In this document: positions 8,541 to 16,993 of the stretch, one piece after another
Position numbering within the stretch: the stretch's first letter is position 1
How the letters are laid out: each line of letters starts with the position of its first letter
The notes under the pieces: model-generated
Told to the model about the DNA's origin: nothing
The model's input: the letters and a program-made list of their open reading frames with translations, nothing else
The model's database searches: none
DNA from: Kumtagia sp052180275
GTDB lineage: Bacteria > Pseudomonadota > Alphaproteobacteria > Rhizobiales > Rhizobiaceae
Assembly (NCBI RefSeq): GCF_052180275.1
Contig: NZ_CP197465.1
Span: 4,960,001-5,024,000, forward strand
Reading direction: 5' to 3'
Length of the DNA: 64,000 bases
Made by a program: the position numbers and the translations under genes

Positions 8541-9833
8541 ATGGATGTTGAGGTAAGCCGTCTGTCGAACGGCCTGACAGTCGCGACCGAAACTCTTCCA
8601 AGCATCGAAACCACCGCTTTAGGCATATGGGTCAAGTCCGGCGCGCGCAACGAGCGCGCCGAGGAACACGGCATGGCCCACCTTCTGGAGCACATGGCGT
8701 TCAAGGGCACTGGCGGCCGCAGCGCGTTCCAGATCGCTTCCGAGATCGAGAATGTCGGCGGCGAGATCAACGCGGCGACCAGCGTCGAGACGACGTCCTT
8801 CTACGCCCGCGTGTTGGCCGACGACGTGCCGCTCGCCGTCGATATCCTCGCCGACATTCTTCAGGATTCGAGCTTCGATCCCGATGAGTTGGAGCGCGAG
8901 CAGAACGTCATCCTGCAGGAGATCGGCGCCGCCCACGACACGCCCGACGACATCGTCTTCGACCGCTTCACCGAGACCGCCTATCGCGACCAGACCATCG
9001 GCCGCTCGATCCTCGGCACGCCGGATACGGTTCAGTCCTTCACCTCGCAGCAGCTGCGCTCCTTCATGGATCGCCAGTACAATGCCGAGGACATGGTGAT
9101 CGTCGCAGCCGGCGACATAAAACACGACGTGTTCGTGCGCGATGTGGAAAAGAAACTCGGCGGCTTCCGCGCCAAGTCGCAGAGCACCGTGCCGGATACC
9201 GCACACTATGTCGGCGGCGACTACCGCGAGGAACGCGACCTGATGGATGCGCAGGTGGTGCTCGGCTTCGAGGGTCGCGCCTACCATGTGCGCGATTTCT
9301 ACGCCTCGCAGGTCCTGTCGATGATCCTCGGCGGCGGCATGTCGTCCCGCCTGTTTCAGGAAGTGCGCGAGAAACGCGGCCTCTGCTATTCAGTCTATGC
9401 CTTCCACTGGGGTTTTTCCGACACCGGCATCTTCGGCATCCATGCCGCCACCGGCCTGAGTGACATCGGCAAGCTGGTGCCGGTCATCATCGAGGAATTG
9501 CAGCGCGCCGGCGAGCAGATCGAGCAATCCGAACTTGACCGCGCGCGCGCGCAGTATCGCGCCGGCCTGATCATGTCGGCCGAGAGCGCCGCCAGCCGCG
9601 CCTCGCAGATCGCCCGCCAGATCCTGCTGTTCGGCCGGCCTATCGCCAAGGAAGAGCTGATGGGCCGGCTTTCGGCCTTGACAATCGAGCGGCTCACCGA
9701 CCTGTCGGGCCGCATGTTCTCCACCGTGCCGACCGTAACCGGCGTCGGGCCGGTGGGAACGCTCGCCTCCTACGACCAGATCCGCGACTCGCTTGCCGGC
9801 AGCGCCCCCGTGCTGCGGAAGCTCGCGGTGTGA
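8541..9833 (+). CDS. M16-family zinc peptidase (mitochondrial processing peptidase-like)
   Basis: A 430-residue pitrilysin/MPP-type metallopeptidase. The inverted zinc motif HLLEHMAFKG (HxxEH) is near residues 49-53, and the downstream zinc Glu lies in the ELEREQNVILQEIG region. The C-terminal homologous half contains the RLFQEVREKRGLCYSVYAF signature. It is the bacterial relative of the mitochondrial processing peptidase beta subunit and has no export signal. The gene follows thrC closely, an arrangement common in alphaproteobacteria. Natural substrates are unknown. Confidence 0.9.
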   Translation: MDVEVSRLSNGLTVATETLPSIETTALGIWVKSGARNERAEEHGMAHLLEHMAFKGTGGRSAFQIASEIENVGGEINAATSVETTSFYARVLADDVPLAVDILADILQDSSFDPDELEREQNVILQEIGAAHDTPDDIVFDRFTETAYRDQTIGRSILGTPDTVQSFTSQQLRSFMDRQYNAEDMVIVAAGDIKHDVFVRDVEKKLGGFRAKSQSTVPDTAHYVGGDYREERDLMDAQVVLGFEGRAYHVRDFYASQVLSMILGGGMSSRLFQEVREKRGLCYSVYAFHWGFSDTGIFGIHAATGLSDIGKLVPVIIEELQRAGEQIEQSELDRARAQYRAGLIMSAESAASRASQIARQILLFGRPIAKEELMGRLSALTIERLTDLSGRMFSTVPTVTGVGPVGTLASYDQIRDSLAGSAPVLRKLAV

Positions 9834-9841
9834 CCTGATGC

Positions 9842-10438
9842 ATGATCGCGCTCCCGTTCTTCCGCCGCGACCTTCCGTCGCTGAAAGGTGAACGCGTCGC
9901 GCTGAGGATGCCGGTTGCCGGCGACTATCGCGAGTGGGCGGCGCTCCGCGCGGAAAGCCGTCGTTTCCTCGAGCCCTGGGAGCCTAGATGGTCTTCCGAC
10001 GAGCTGGAATGGCAGGCGTGGCGCCAGCGGCTCGCGCGCTATCGCGATGATTTCAATCAGAGCACAGGCGCGGCGTTCTTCATTTTCGAAACGGCGTCGG
10101 GCAGGCTGATGGGCGGGATCACCATCGGCAACGTTCGCTACGGCGTCGCCCAGAGCGGACAGATCGGCTACTGGATCGGCGAGCGCTACGCCGGCATGGG
10201 CTACATGCCCGAGGCACTTCGCCTCGTCGCCCGCTATGCCTTCGATACGCTCAGGTTGCACCGCATGGAAGCAGCCTGTATCCCCGACAATGCACGCTCC
10301 ATCCGCGTGCTTGAAAAAGCCGGATTCCGGCGCGAGGGACTGCTCCGATCCTATTTGAGGATCAACGGCATCTGGCACGACCATTATCTCTATGCCCTGA
10401 TCGCGGATGATCCCGGCATGGCCACCGCGAAGGACTGA
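9842..10438 (+). CDS. GNAT acetyltransferase, RimJ/RimL type
   Basis: A 198-residue N-acetyltransferase. It shows the family order: GERVALRMPVAGDYREWAAL, then GGITIGNVRYGVAQSGQIGYWIG, then the acetyl-CoA loop RYAGMGYMPEALRLVARYAF, and the closing NARSIRVLEKAGFRREGLLR. This resembles RimJ, which acetylates the N-terminus of ribosomal protein S5, but many relatives have other targets. It starts 8 bp after the M16 peptidase gene and its stop lies 3 bp before the GGDEF/EAL gene, so thrC through the GGDEF/EAL gene looks like one operon. Confidence 0.85.
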   Translation: MIALPFFRRDLPSLKGERVALRMPVAGDYREWAALRAESRRFLEPWEPRWSSDELEWQAWRQRLARYRDDFNQSTGAAFFIFETASGRLMGGITIGNVRYGVAQSGQIGYWIGERYAGMGYMPEALRLVARYAFDTLRLHRMEAACIPDNARSIRVLEKAGFRREGLLRSYLRINGIWHDHYLYALIADDPGMATAKD

Positions 10439-10441
10439 TTT

Positions 10442-13330
10442 TTGCGTTTTTCTCTACGAACAGGTCCCCTGACCGCGTTCATCGCCGTGCTCCTGCTCGG
10501 CCTGTTTGTGGCTTCGCCCGGCCATGCGATCGAACCCATCAAGATCGCCCGCGACGACGTGGCGCTCGACCTTTCGGGAGCGGTGCAGATCTACCGGAAC
10601 CAGGGCCAGAATTTCCAGGTTTCCACGGCGCCCGGCCCGGACGGCATCGTGCGCCGCATCGAGGTCGAGGCGAACGACACACGTTCCAGCGGCGACTGGG
10701 GCGTGTTCGCGCTGGCCAACACCACAGACCAGCAGATCGACCGGCTGATCGTCGCCCCGCATTTCAGATTGGTGAACTCCGGCCTGTTCTGGCCCGACCT
10801 CGGATCGAGCCGCATCGCCGCGATCACCCCCAGCGAGGGTTTTGCGCTCGACCGGCAGGTGAGCCAGGACGCCGACGTGTTCCAGGTGACGCTGGACCCC
10901 GGCGCCGTCGTCACCTTCATAGCGGAACTCTCGTCGCCGCGCCTGCCGCAGGTCTATCTGTGGGCGCCGGAGGCCTACAAGGATTCCGTCAATTCCTATA
11001 CGCTCTACCGCGGCATCGTCATCGGCATCGCCGGGCTGCTGGCGCTGTTCCTGACCATCCTGTTCGTCGTCAAGGGAACGTCGATGTTCCCGGCGACGGC
11101 GGCGCTGTCCTGGGCGGTGCTCGCCTATATCTGCGTCGATTTCGGCTTCGTGAACGAGGTCATCGACATCGCGCCGGGAAACCAGCAGATCTGGCGGGCC
11201 GGCACGGAGGTGGCGCTGGCGGCGACCTTCGTGGTGTTCCTGTTCGCCTATCTCAACCTCAACCGCTGGCACGGGCATTTCAGCTACGGCGCGCTGCTGT
11301 GGATCGCCGGCCTGCTCCTGATCGCCGGGGTCGCCGTGGTCGATCCGGCGGTGGCGGCGGGCATCGCGCGGGTCTCATTCGCCGCCACCGCCGTCGTCGG
11401 CCTCGGCCTGATCATCATGCTCGGCTTCCGCGGCTATGACCGGGCAATCATGCTGGTGCCGAGCTGGGTGATGGTGCTTGCCTGGCTGACGGCGTCATGG
11501 ATGGCGATCACCGGCGTCCTCAACAACGACATCGTGCAGCCGGCGCTCGGCGGCGGCCTCATCCTCATCATCCTGCTGATCGGCTTCACCGTCATCCAGC
11601 ACGCCTTCGCGGGCGGCGCGCTGCACCAGGGACTGTTCAGCGACCTCGAGCGCCAGGCGCTGGCGGTGGTGGGCTCGGGCGACACGGTGTGGGACTGGGA
11701 CGTGCTGCGCGACCGCGTGACCACCCGCCCGGATGTCAGCGCCCAGCTCGGCCTGCCGCCGAACAGCCTCGGCGGGCCGGCGCGCAACTGGCTGCCAATA
11801 TTGCACGCCGACGACCGCGACAGTTTCCGCACCACGCTGGATGTCGTGCTGGAGCATCGGCGCGGGCGCGTCATCCAGAATTTTCGGCTGCGCGGCGCGG
11901 ATGGGCACTACCACTGGTTCTCGCTCAGGGCGCGCCCGGTCGTCGGCTCGGACGGCGAGGTGATCCGCTGCGTCGGCACGCTGGTCGACGTGACGGAGCA
12001 GAAGAAGTCGGAAGAAAGGCTGCTGCACGACGCGGTGCACGACAACCTTACCGGCCTGCCCAACCGCGAGCTGTTCCTGACGCGCCTCGATGCGATCATC
12101 TCGGTGGCCAAGACCGAGGAAACGGTGCGGCCGACGGTGCTGGTCATCGATATCGACCGCTTCAAGCAGGTCAATGACGGACTGGGGATTTCGGCCGGCG
12201 ACACCATCCTGCTCACCATCGCGCGACGCCTGCACCGACTACTGAAGCCGTCCGACGCGCTCTCGCGTTTCTCCGGCGACCAGTTCGCCTTCATGCTGCT
12301 CTCCGAGCAGGATCCGGCGCGCATCGCCGCCTTCGCCGACGCGATCAAGCAGGCGATCCGCGCGCCGGTGAATTTCGCCAAGCGCGAGATCGTGCTGACC
12401 GCCTCGATCGGCCTCGTCAGCTGGACGGCGGCGCAAGGCGCGGCCCCCGACATGGTCAAGGACGCGGAACTGGCCATGCAGCAGGCAAAACGCTTCGGCG
12501 GCGACCGGATCGAGCCATTCCGGCCAGCGTTCCGGTCCGTCGGCACCGACCGCGTGCAACTGGAATCCGACCTGCAACGCGCCGTCGAGCGAAAGGAACT
12601 GACCCTTGTCTACCAGCCGATCGTGCGGCTGGAGGACCGGTCGGTCGCCGGCTTCGAGGCATTGCTTCGCTGGGAGCACCCGCGCCGCGGCGCCATTCCG
12701 CCGTCCGACTTCATCCCCGTGGCGGAAAGTAGCGGGCTCATCGTCCAGCTCGGGCTTTTCGCCATGCAGAGGGCGGCCGAGGATCTGGCCGTCTGGCAGA
12801 AGCAGATCGGCGACAGCCCGCTATCGGTGTCCGTCAACCTGTCGAGCCGGCAGTTGCTGCGGCGCGACCTCGTCAGCGACGTGCGATCGGTGGTGGCGCG
12901 CGCCAACATCAAGCCGATCTGCTTCCGCCTCGAACTCACCGAGTCGCTGGTGATGGACAATCCGGAGCAGAGCGCGCATGTGCTGAACAAGCTGAAGAAA
13001 CTCGGCATCGGCCTGTCGATCGACGATTTCGGCACGGGATACTCGTCGCTGTCCTACCTGACGCGCTTCCCGTTCGATACGATCAAGATCGACAAGAGTT
13101 TCCTCGATGATCCTTCGCCGAAGCGGGCCGTTCTGCTGAAATCCATGGTCAACATGGCGCATGAGCTCGGTATGTCGGTGGTTGCCGAAGGCATATCGGA
13201 CGAGCGCGATGCGCTGGAACTGAGGCAGATGGGCTGCGAATACGTGCAGAGCTACATGTTCGGCGCGCCTATCCAGTCCGACGCCGTGCTGAAGCTGCTG
13301 AAGGATCAGTATCCCGCCGTTCAGGCGTGA
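10442..13330 (+). CDS. Membrane GGDEF-EAL protein with 7TM/DISM-like sensor and PAS domain
   Basis: A 962-residue c-di-GMP signalling protein. From the N-terminus: signal peptide (cleavage near GHA, residue 29), an extracytoplasmic beta-rich domain (about 30-185), seven or so membrane helices (about 190-390), a PAS domain (about 410-520), GGDEF (about 523-690) and EAL (about 705-950). The cyclase signature is SGDQF at residues 611-615 instead of GGDEF, so cyclase activity is doubtful. The EAL part keeps EALLRW (residue 739 on) and DDFGTGYSSLSYL, so phosphodiesterase activity is likely. The start is TTG 10442, with GAAGGA just upstream. The last 10 bp overlap the convergent yqgE gene. Confidence 0.9.
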   Translation: MRFSLRTGPLTAFIAVLLLGLFVASPGHAIEPIKIARDDVALDLSGAVQIYRNQGQNFQVSTAPGPDGIVRRIEVEANDTRSSGDWGVFALANTTDQQIDRLIVAPHFRLVNSGLFWPDLGSSRIAAITPSEGFALDRQVSQDADVFQVTLDPGAVVTFIAELSSPRLPQVYLWAPEAYKDSVNSYTLYRGIVIGIAGLLALFLTILFVVKGTSMFPATAALSWAVLAYICVDFGFVNEVIDIAPGNQQIWRAGTEVALAATFVVFLFAYLNLNRWHGHFSYGALLWIAGLLLIAGVAVVDPAVAAGIARVSFAATAVVGLGLIIMLGFRGYDRAIMLVPSWVMVLAWLTASWMAITGVLNNDIVQPALGGGLILIILLIGFTVIQHAFAGGALHQGLFSDLERQALAVVGSGDTVWDWDVLRDRVTTRPDVSAQLGLPPNSLGGPARNWLPILHADDRDSFRTTLDVVLEHRRGRVIQNFRLRGADGHYHWFSLRARPVVGSDGEVIRCVGTLVDVTEQKKSEERLLHDAVHDNLTGLPNRELFLTRLDAIISVAKTEETVRPTVLVIDIDRFKQVNDGLGISAGDTILLTIARRLHRLLKPSDALSRFSGDQFAFMLLSEQDPARIAAFADAIKQAIRAPVNFAKREIVLTASIGLVSWTAAQGAAPDMVKDAELAMQQAKRFGGDRIEPFRPAFRSVGTDRVQLESDLQRAVERKELTLVYQPIVRLEDRSVAGFEALLRWEHPRRGAIPPSDFIPVAESSGLIVQLGLFAMQRAAEDLAVWQKQIGDSPLSVSVNLSSRQLLRRDLVSDVRSVVARANIKPICFRLELTESLVMDNPEQSAHVLNKLKKLGIGLSIDDFGTGYSSLSYLTRFPFDTIKIDKSFLDDPSPKRAVLLKSMVNMAHELGMSVVAEGISDERDALELRQMGCEYVQSYMFGAPIQSDAVLKLLKDQYPAVQA

Positions 13331-13929
13331 CCGGCGACCGGGCTCAAATGCGCGAGGTCAATGCCGAGCGAGGCGATGACGCGGTCGTATTTGCGGTCCA
13401 TGTCGGCGTCGAAGAGCAAATCCGGGAGCGCCGGACAGGTGAGCCAGCCATTCTCCTGGATCTCGCGTTCGAGCTGCCCGGCGCCCCAGCCGGAATAGCC
13501 GAGCGCCATCAGCGCCTTGCTAGGCCCCCTGCCCTTGGAGATGGCGCGCAATATGTCGATGGTGGCCGTCAGGCAGATATCGGTCGACACCGGCAGCGAG
13601 GATTCGACCTTGTAGTCGCCGCTGTGCAGCACGAAGCCGCGGCTGCGGTCGACGGGACCGCCATTGCGGACCACGAAATTGCGGGCGGAATCGGGAAGGC
13701 GGATCACTTCCTTCTCGTCCATGATGCCGAGCTGGACGAGAAGATCCGGGAAAAGCATCTGCTGCGCCTGGTTGATGATCAGGCCCATGGCACCCTCCTC
13801 GCTATGGGCGCAGATGTAGATGACCGAACGCACGAAACGGTCGTCCTTCATGCCTGGCATGGCAATCAGGAAGTGCCCATCGAGGAAGCCCCGCTTGGTG
13901 GCCGAGGCTTTGTGCTTCAGAAGGTCCAT
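13321..13929 (-). CDS. yqgE: YqgE/AlgH family protein (UPF0301)
   Basis: A 202-residue cytoplasmic protein of the UPF0301 family. Diagnostic text includes GHFLIAMPGMKDDRFVRSVI, the SEEGAMGLIIN segment, NGGPVDRSRGFVLHS and ALGYSGWGAGQLEREI. The biochemical function is unsettled; the AlgH relative was linked to alginate regulation. The start at 13929 matches the family's N-terminus, and the upstream extension to 14064 runs into the divergent DsbD-like gene's promoter. It is convergent with, and overlaps by 10 bp, the GGDEF/EAL gene. Confidence 0.9.
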   Translation of the reverse strand: MDLLKHKASATKRGFLDGHFLIAMPGMKDDRFVRSVIYICAHSEEGAMGLIINQAQQMLFPDLLVQLGIMDEKEVIRLPDSARNFVVRNGGPVDRSRGFVLHSGDYKVESSLPVSTDICLTATIDILRAISKGRGPSKALMALGYSGWGAGQLEREIQENGWLTCPALPDLLFDADMDRKYDRVIASLGIDLAHLSPVAGHA

Positions 13930-14073
13930 ACTGCAAGCTAACGTTTTTTTCGTCCGCTTGAAAGACGGCTTTGTGCGACGCGGCATCGAAGACAGGCATA
14001 CTCTCACGCAAAAATGACCGGCACCAGGGAACACCACGTTGCAAAAGCCATCCAGCATCGGCAAATCACGCCG

Positions 14074-14877
14074 ATGACACTTTGGCGGACGCTTCTTGCT
14101 TCGGCGACGATCGTCGCCGGCTTTTCGGGAACGGCCTCGGCGTCGTCCAGCCCGTGGATCAGCGTGGAAGGCGCCCGCATCCGCCTAGTGACCAGCGGCG
14201 CGGCCGATCCCGACGGCGTCCTGCGCGGGGCGCTCGAAATCAATCTCGTGCCGGGCTGGAAGACCTATTGGCGCGATCCCGGCGACGCCGGCGTTCCGCC
14301 GACAATCGATGCTGCGGCGAGCACCAACGTGAAGAGCGCCGAATTCGATTTCCCCGCGCCGCAGCGCCACGACGAGGGCGATTTTTCCTGGGCGGGCTAC
14401 GACCGGCCGGTCAGCCTGCCGGTCAGCTTCAAGCTGGACGACCCTTCGAAACCTGTTTCGATCAGGGCAAGCATCTTCCTCGGCGTCTGCGAGACGATCT
14501 GCGTGCCGGTGAAGGCCGACATCGCGATCGATCCCGCCGCCGACCCCGACAATCCCGACGACGCGGCGGCAGTTTCGGCTGCATCGGCCAGCCTCCCGGT
14601 GCCGGCGACGGCGGATTTCGGCCTTCGGACCATCGGGTTCGAAGAGGACAGGCTGGTGGTCGAGGCAATCCTGCCCGACGGCGGGGAGGACGCCGATGTC
14701 TTCTTCGCCGGGGAAGACGGGTATTCCTTCGCGGAGCCGGCAAGGTCGCTGAAGGACGGGCGGACCTATTTCACAGTGGCGGCGACCAGGCCTGACACGC
14801 ATCCGTCATCCGGCGGGCTGCATTATACGCTGGTGACGAAAGCGGGCGCGGTAAGCGGTATCCTGCCCTACTTCTGA
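14074..14877 (+). CDS. Exported DsbD N-terminal-domain protein
   Basis: A 267-residue secreted protein whose mature part matches the periplasmic alpha domain of DsbD/ScsB. It has a signal peptide ending near ASA and the segment ISVEGARIRLVTSGAAD. Other landmarks are NLVPGWKTYWRDPGDAGVPP and a redox pair GVCETICVP (C-x3-C), equivalent to the DsbD alpha-domain cysteines. The transmembrane electron-transfer and C-terminal thioredoxin domains of full DsbD are absent, so it must get electrons from another protein. ATG 14074 is the start that gives a proper signal peptide. A peroxiredoxin gene follows 85 bp downstream. Confidence 0.85.
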   Translation: MTLWRTLLASATIVAGFSGTASASSSPWISVEGARIRLVTSGAADPDGVLRGALEINLVPGWKTYWRDPGDAGVPPTIDAAASTNVKSAEFDFPAPQRHDEGDFSWAGYDRPVSLPVSFKLDDPSKPVSIRASIFLGVCETICVPVKADIAIDPAADPDNPDDAAAVSAASASLPVPATADFGLRTIGFEEDRLVVEAILPDGGEDADVFFAGEDGYSFAEPARSLKDGRTYFTVAATRPDTHPSSGGLHYTLVTKAGAVSGILPYF

Positions 14878-14962
14878 CGGCCGGCCGCCACGGCCGATTG
14901 CGGAACGGCTGGATAGCGGGTAATCCGACGCGAACTTCCTGAAACCAACTCCCGAGGAAACC

Positions 14963-15448
14963 ATGACGATATCCGTTGGCGACAAGCTGCCCGAGGCAAG
15001 CTTCAAGGTTTTGACCGCGGACGGCGCGAAGTCGTTGACGACGGCGGACGTGTTCTCCGGCAAGAAGGTCGTGCTGTTCGCCGTCCCCGGCGCCTTCACG
15101 CCGACCTGCAGCAACAACCATTTGCCGGGCTACCTGGAAAACCACGACGCCATCCTGGCGCGCGGCGTCGACACGATCGCCGTGCTCGCGGTCAACGATC
15201 TGCACGTCATGGCCGCCTGGGCGCGCTTCACCGGCGCCGAAGGCAAGATCCTGTTCCTGGCGGACGGCAATGGCGACTTCGTCAAGTCGATCGGCCTCGA
15301 CCTGGATCTGAGCGCCGGCGGTCTCGGCCTGCGCTCCAAGCGGTTTTCGATGATCGTCAATGACGGCAAGGTCGAGACGCTCAACATTGAGGACGCACCC
15401 GGCCAGGCCGTCGCGTCCGGCGCCGCCAAGCTGCTCGAACAGCTTTGA
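14963..15448 (+). CDS. Peroxiredoxin, Prx5/hybrid type
   Basis: A 161-residue thiol peroxidase that reduces peroxides. The peroxidatic cysteine is in VPGAFTPTCSNNHLPGY (P-x3-T-x2-C, about residue 49). The following HVMAAWARFTGAEGKI and FLADGNGDFVKSIGLDLD are typical of the Prx5 group; the C-terminus KRFSMIVNDGKVETLNIED completes the fold. A purine-rich AGGAAACC precedes ATG 14963. It probably uses glutathione or glutaredoxin as reductant, as relatives do. It ends 16 bp before the convergent rnhA gene. Confidence 0.9.
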   Translation: MTISVGDKLPEASFKVLTADGAKSLTTADVFSGKKVVLFAVPGAFTPTCSNNHLPGYLENHDAILARGVDTIAVLAVNDLHVMAAWARFTGAEGKILFLADGNGDFVKSIGLDLDLSAGGLGLRSKRFSMIVNDGKVETLNIEDAPGQAVASGAAKLLEQL

Positions 15449-15464
15449 GATTATTCTATCGGCC

Positions 15465-16037
15465 TCAGTAACTCTGGCTTGAGCGCCGCGGCTTTCGCGG
15501 CGCGGGCCTTGCCGGGACGGCCTCACCCGTGGCGACAGCGGCCGGACGCGGCTTGGCAGGCGCTGCCACGGAGGACACCGTCTGCGAAGGCCGGAACGGC
15601 GCCCCCTTGAACGGCGCCATGCCCATCCGGGCGAGTTCGTCGGCCCGTTCGTTCTCCGGGTGGCCGGCATGGCCCTTCACCCAATGCCACGTCACCTTGT
15701 GGCGCTTGTTGGCCTCGTCCAGCCCCTGCCAGAGTTCGCCGTTCTTGACCGGCTTCTTGTCAGCCGTCTTCCAGCCGTTTTTCTTCCAGCCGTGAATCCA
15801 TTTCGAGATTCCGTCCATGACGTATTTGCTGTCGGTGTAGAGGTTCACCGCGCACGGCTCCTTGAGCGCGTTCAGGCCCTCGATCGCCGCCATCAGTTCC
15901 ATGCGGTTGTTGGTGGTCAGCGCCTCGCCGCCCGACAGTTCCTTCACGGTTTCGTTGAAGCGCAGAATCGCACCCCAGCCGCCCGGCCCGGGATTGCCCG
16001 AACAAGCGCCGTCGGTAAAAACATCGATCTGCTTCAT
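15465..16037 (-). CDS. rnhA: Ribonuclease HI with Pro/Ala-rich C-terminal tail
   Basis: RNase HI cuts RNA in RNA/DNA hybrids. The catalytic core has the four carboxylates: Asp in FTDGACSGNPGPGGWG, Glu in NNRMELMAAIEGL, Asp in YTDSKYVMDGI and the final Asp in NERADELARMGM. The protein is 190 residues, about 35 longer than E. coli RNase HI; the extra tail (from SSVAAPAKPRPAAV) is Pro/Ala/Arg-rich and probably disordered. Its ATG overlaps the thrB stop (ATGA), so it is translationally coupled to thrB and ispH. Confidence 0.95.
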   Translation of the reverse strand: MKQIDVFTDGACSGNPGPGGWGAILRFNETVKELSGGEALTTNNRMELMAAIEGLNALKEPCAVNLYTDSKYVMDGISKWIHGWKKNGWKTADKKPVKNGELWQGLDEANKRHKVTWHWVKGHAGHPENERADELARMGMAPFKGAPFRPSQTVSSVAAPAKPRPAAVATGEAVPARPAPRKPRRSSQSY

Positions 16038-16993
16038 AACCCGTACTCCGACGCCGAGCGGACCTGCCGGTGGAAACGCAGCCGGCGGATGAATTCGTGG
16101 GGATCGCGCTTCTGCACCAGCGCACCGTCGGGGATGGTCAGCCAGTCGTAAAGGCGCGTCAGCATGAAACGCAAAGCCGAGCCCTGCGCCAGCAGCGGCA
16201 GCGCGTCGATCTCGGCGGCTTCCAGCGGTCGCACGCTCCGATAGCCGGCCAGCAGCGCCGTGCTCTTGGTGAGATTGTAGGAATGGTCCTTCTCGAAGCA
16301 CCATGCGTTGAGGCAGGTGGCGAGATCGTAGGCGAAAAAATCGTTGCAGGCGAAATAGAAGTCGATCAGGCCCGACAGTTTCTGGCCAAGGAAGAAGACG
16401 TTGTCGGGAAAGAGATCGGCGTGGATGACGCCCGACGGCAGGTTCTTCGGCCAATTGCGGTCCAGTTCAGCAAAGTCCCTGTCCACCTCCGCCACGAGGC
16501 CCGGCTCGACCTCGTCGGCGCGGTCGCGGGCGCCAGCCCAGAGTTTTCGCCAGCCGTCTATCTGCAAGGCGTTCGGCCTTGTCAGCGGGAAATCCGCACC
16601 GGCGACATGCAGCGCCGCCAAAGCCTTGCCGACCTCGCGGCATTGGGCGACGGTCGGGCGGCGCATCCACATGCCTTCGAGGAAGGTGATCAGCGCCGCC
16701 GCGCGCCCGGCAACCTCGCCGATGACGGCGCCGTCCCTGCGGTGCACCGGCAACGGGCAGACGATGCCCTTCTTCGCCAGATGATCCATCAGGCCGAGGA
16801 AGAACGGCAGGTCGTCGCGCTCCACCCGCTTCTCGTAGAGCGTCAGGATATACGGACCGGTGGAGGTGTGGAGCAGATAGTTGGAATTCTCCGAACCCTC
16901 GGCGATCCCCTTGTAGGAGAGGAGTTCACCGACCTCATAGTTCTTGAGGAAGGCGCCCAGTTCTCCTTCCGAAACGTCGGTGTAGACGGCCAT
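16034..16993 (-). CDS. thrB: Homoserine kinase, aminoglycoside-phosphotransferase-like type
   Basis: Makes O-phosphohomoserine for threonine synthesis. This 319-residue enzyme belongs to the APH/choline-kinase fold used by alphaproteobacteria, not the GHMP-type ThrB of E. coli. Visible landmarks: MAVYTDVSEGELGAFLKNYE, catalytic loop GVIHADLFPDNVFF (H-x-D-x4-N) and the metal-binding GLIDFYFA. I use the ATG at 16993, whose first base pairs with the end of the ispH stop (TGATG). Tight packing with ispH upstream and rnhA downstream indicates one transcript. Confidence 0.95.
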   Translation of the reverse strand: MAVYTDVSEGELGAFLKNYEVGELLSYKGIAEGSENSNYLLHTSTGPYILTLYEKRVERDDLPFFLGLMDHLAKKGIVCPLPVHRRDGAVIGEVAGRAAALITFLEGMWMRRPTVAQCREVGKALAALHVAGADFPLTRPNALQIDGWRKLWAGARDRADEVEPGLVAEVDRDFAELDRNWPKNLPSGVIHADLFPDNVFFLGQKLSGLIDFYFACNDFFAYDLATCLNAWCFEKDHSYNLTKSTALLAGYRSVRPLEAAEIDALPLLAQGSALRFMLTRLYDWLTIPDGALVQKRDPHEFIRRLRFHRQVRSASEYGL

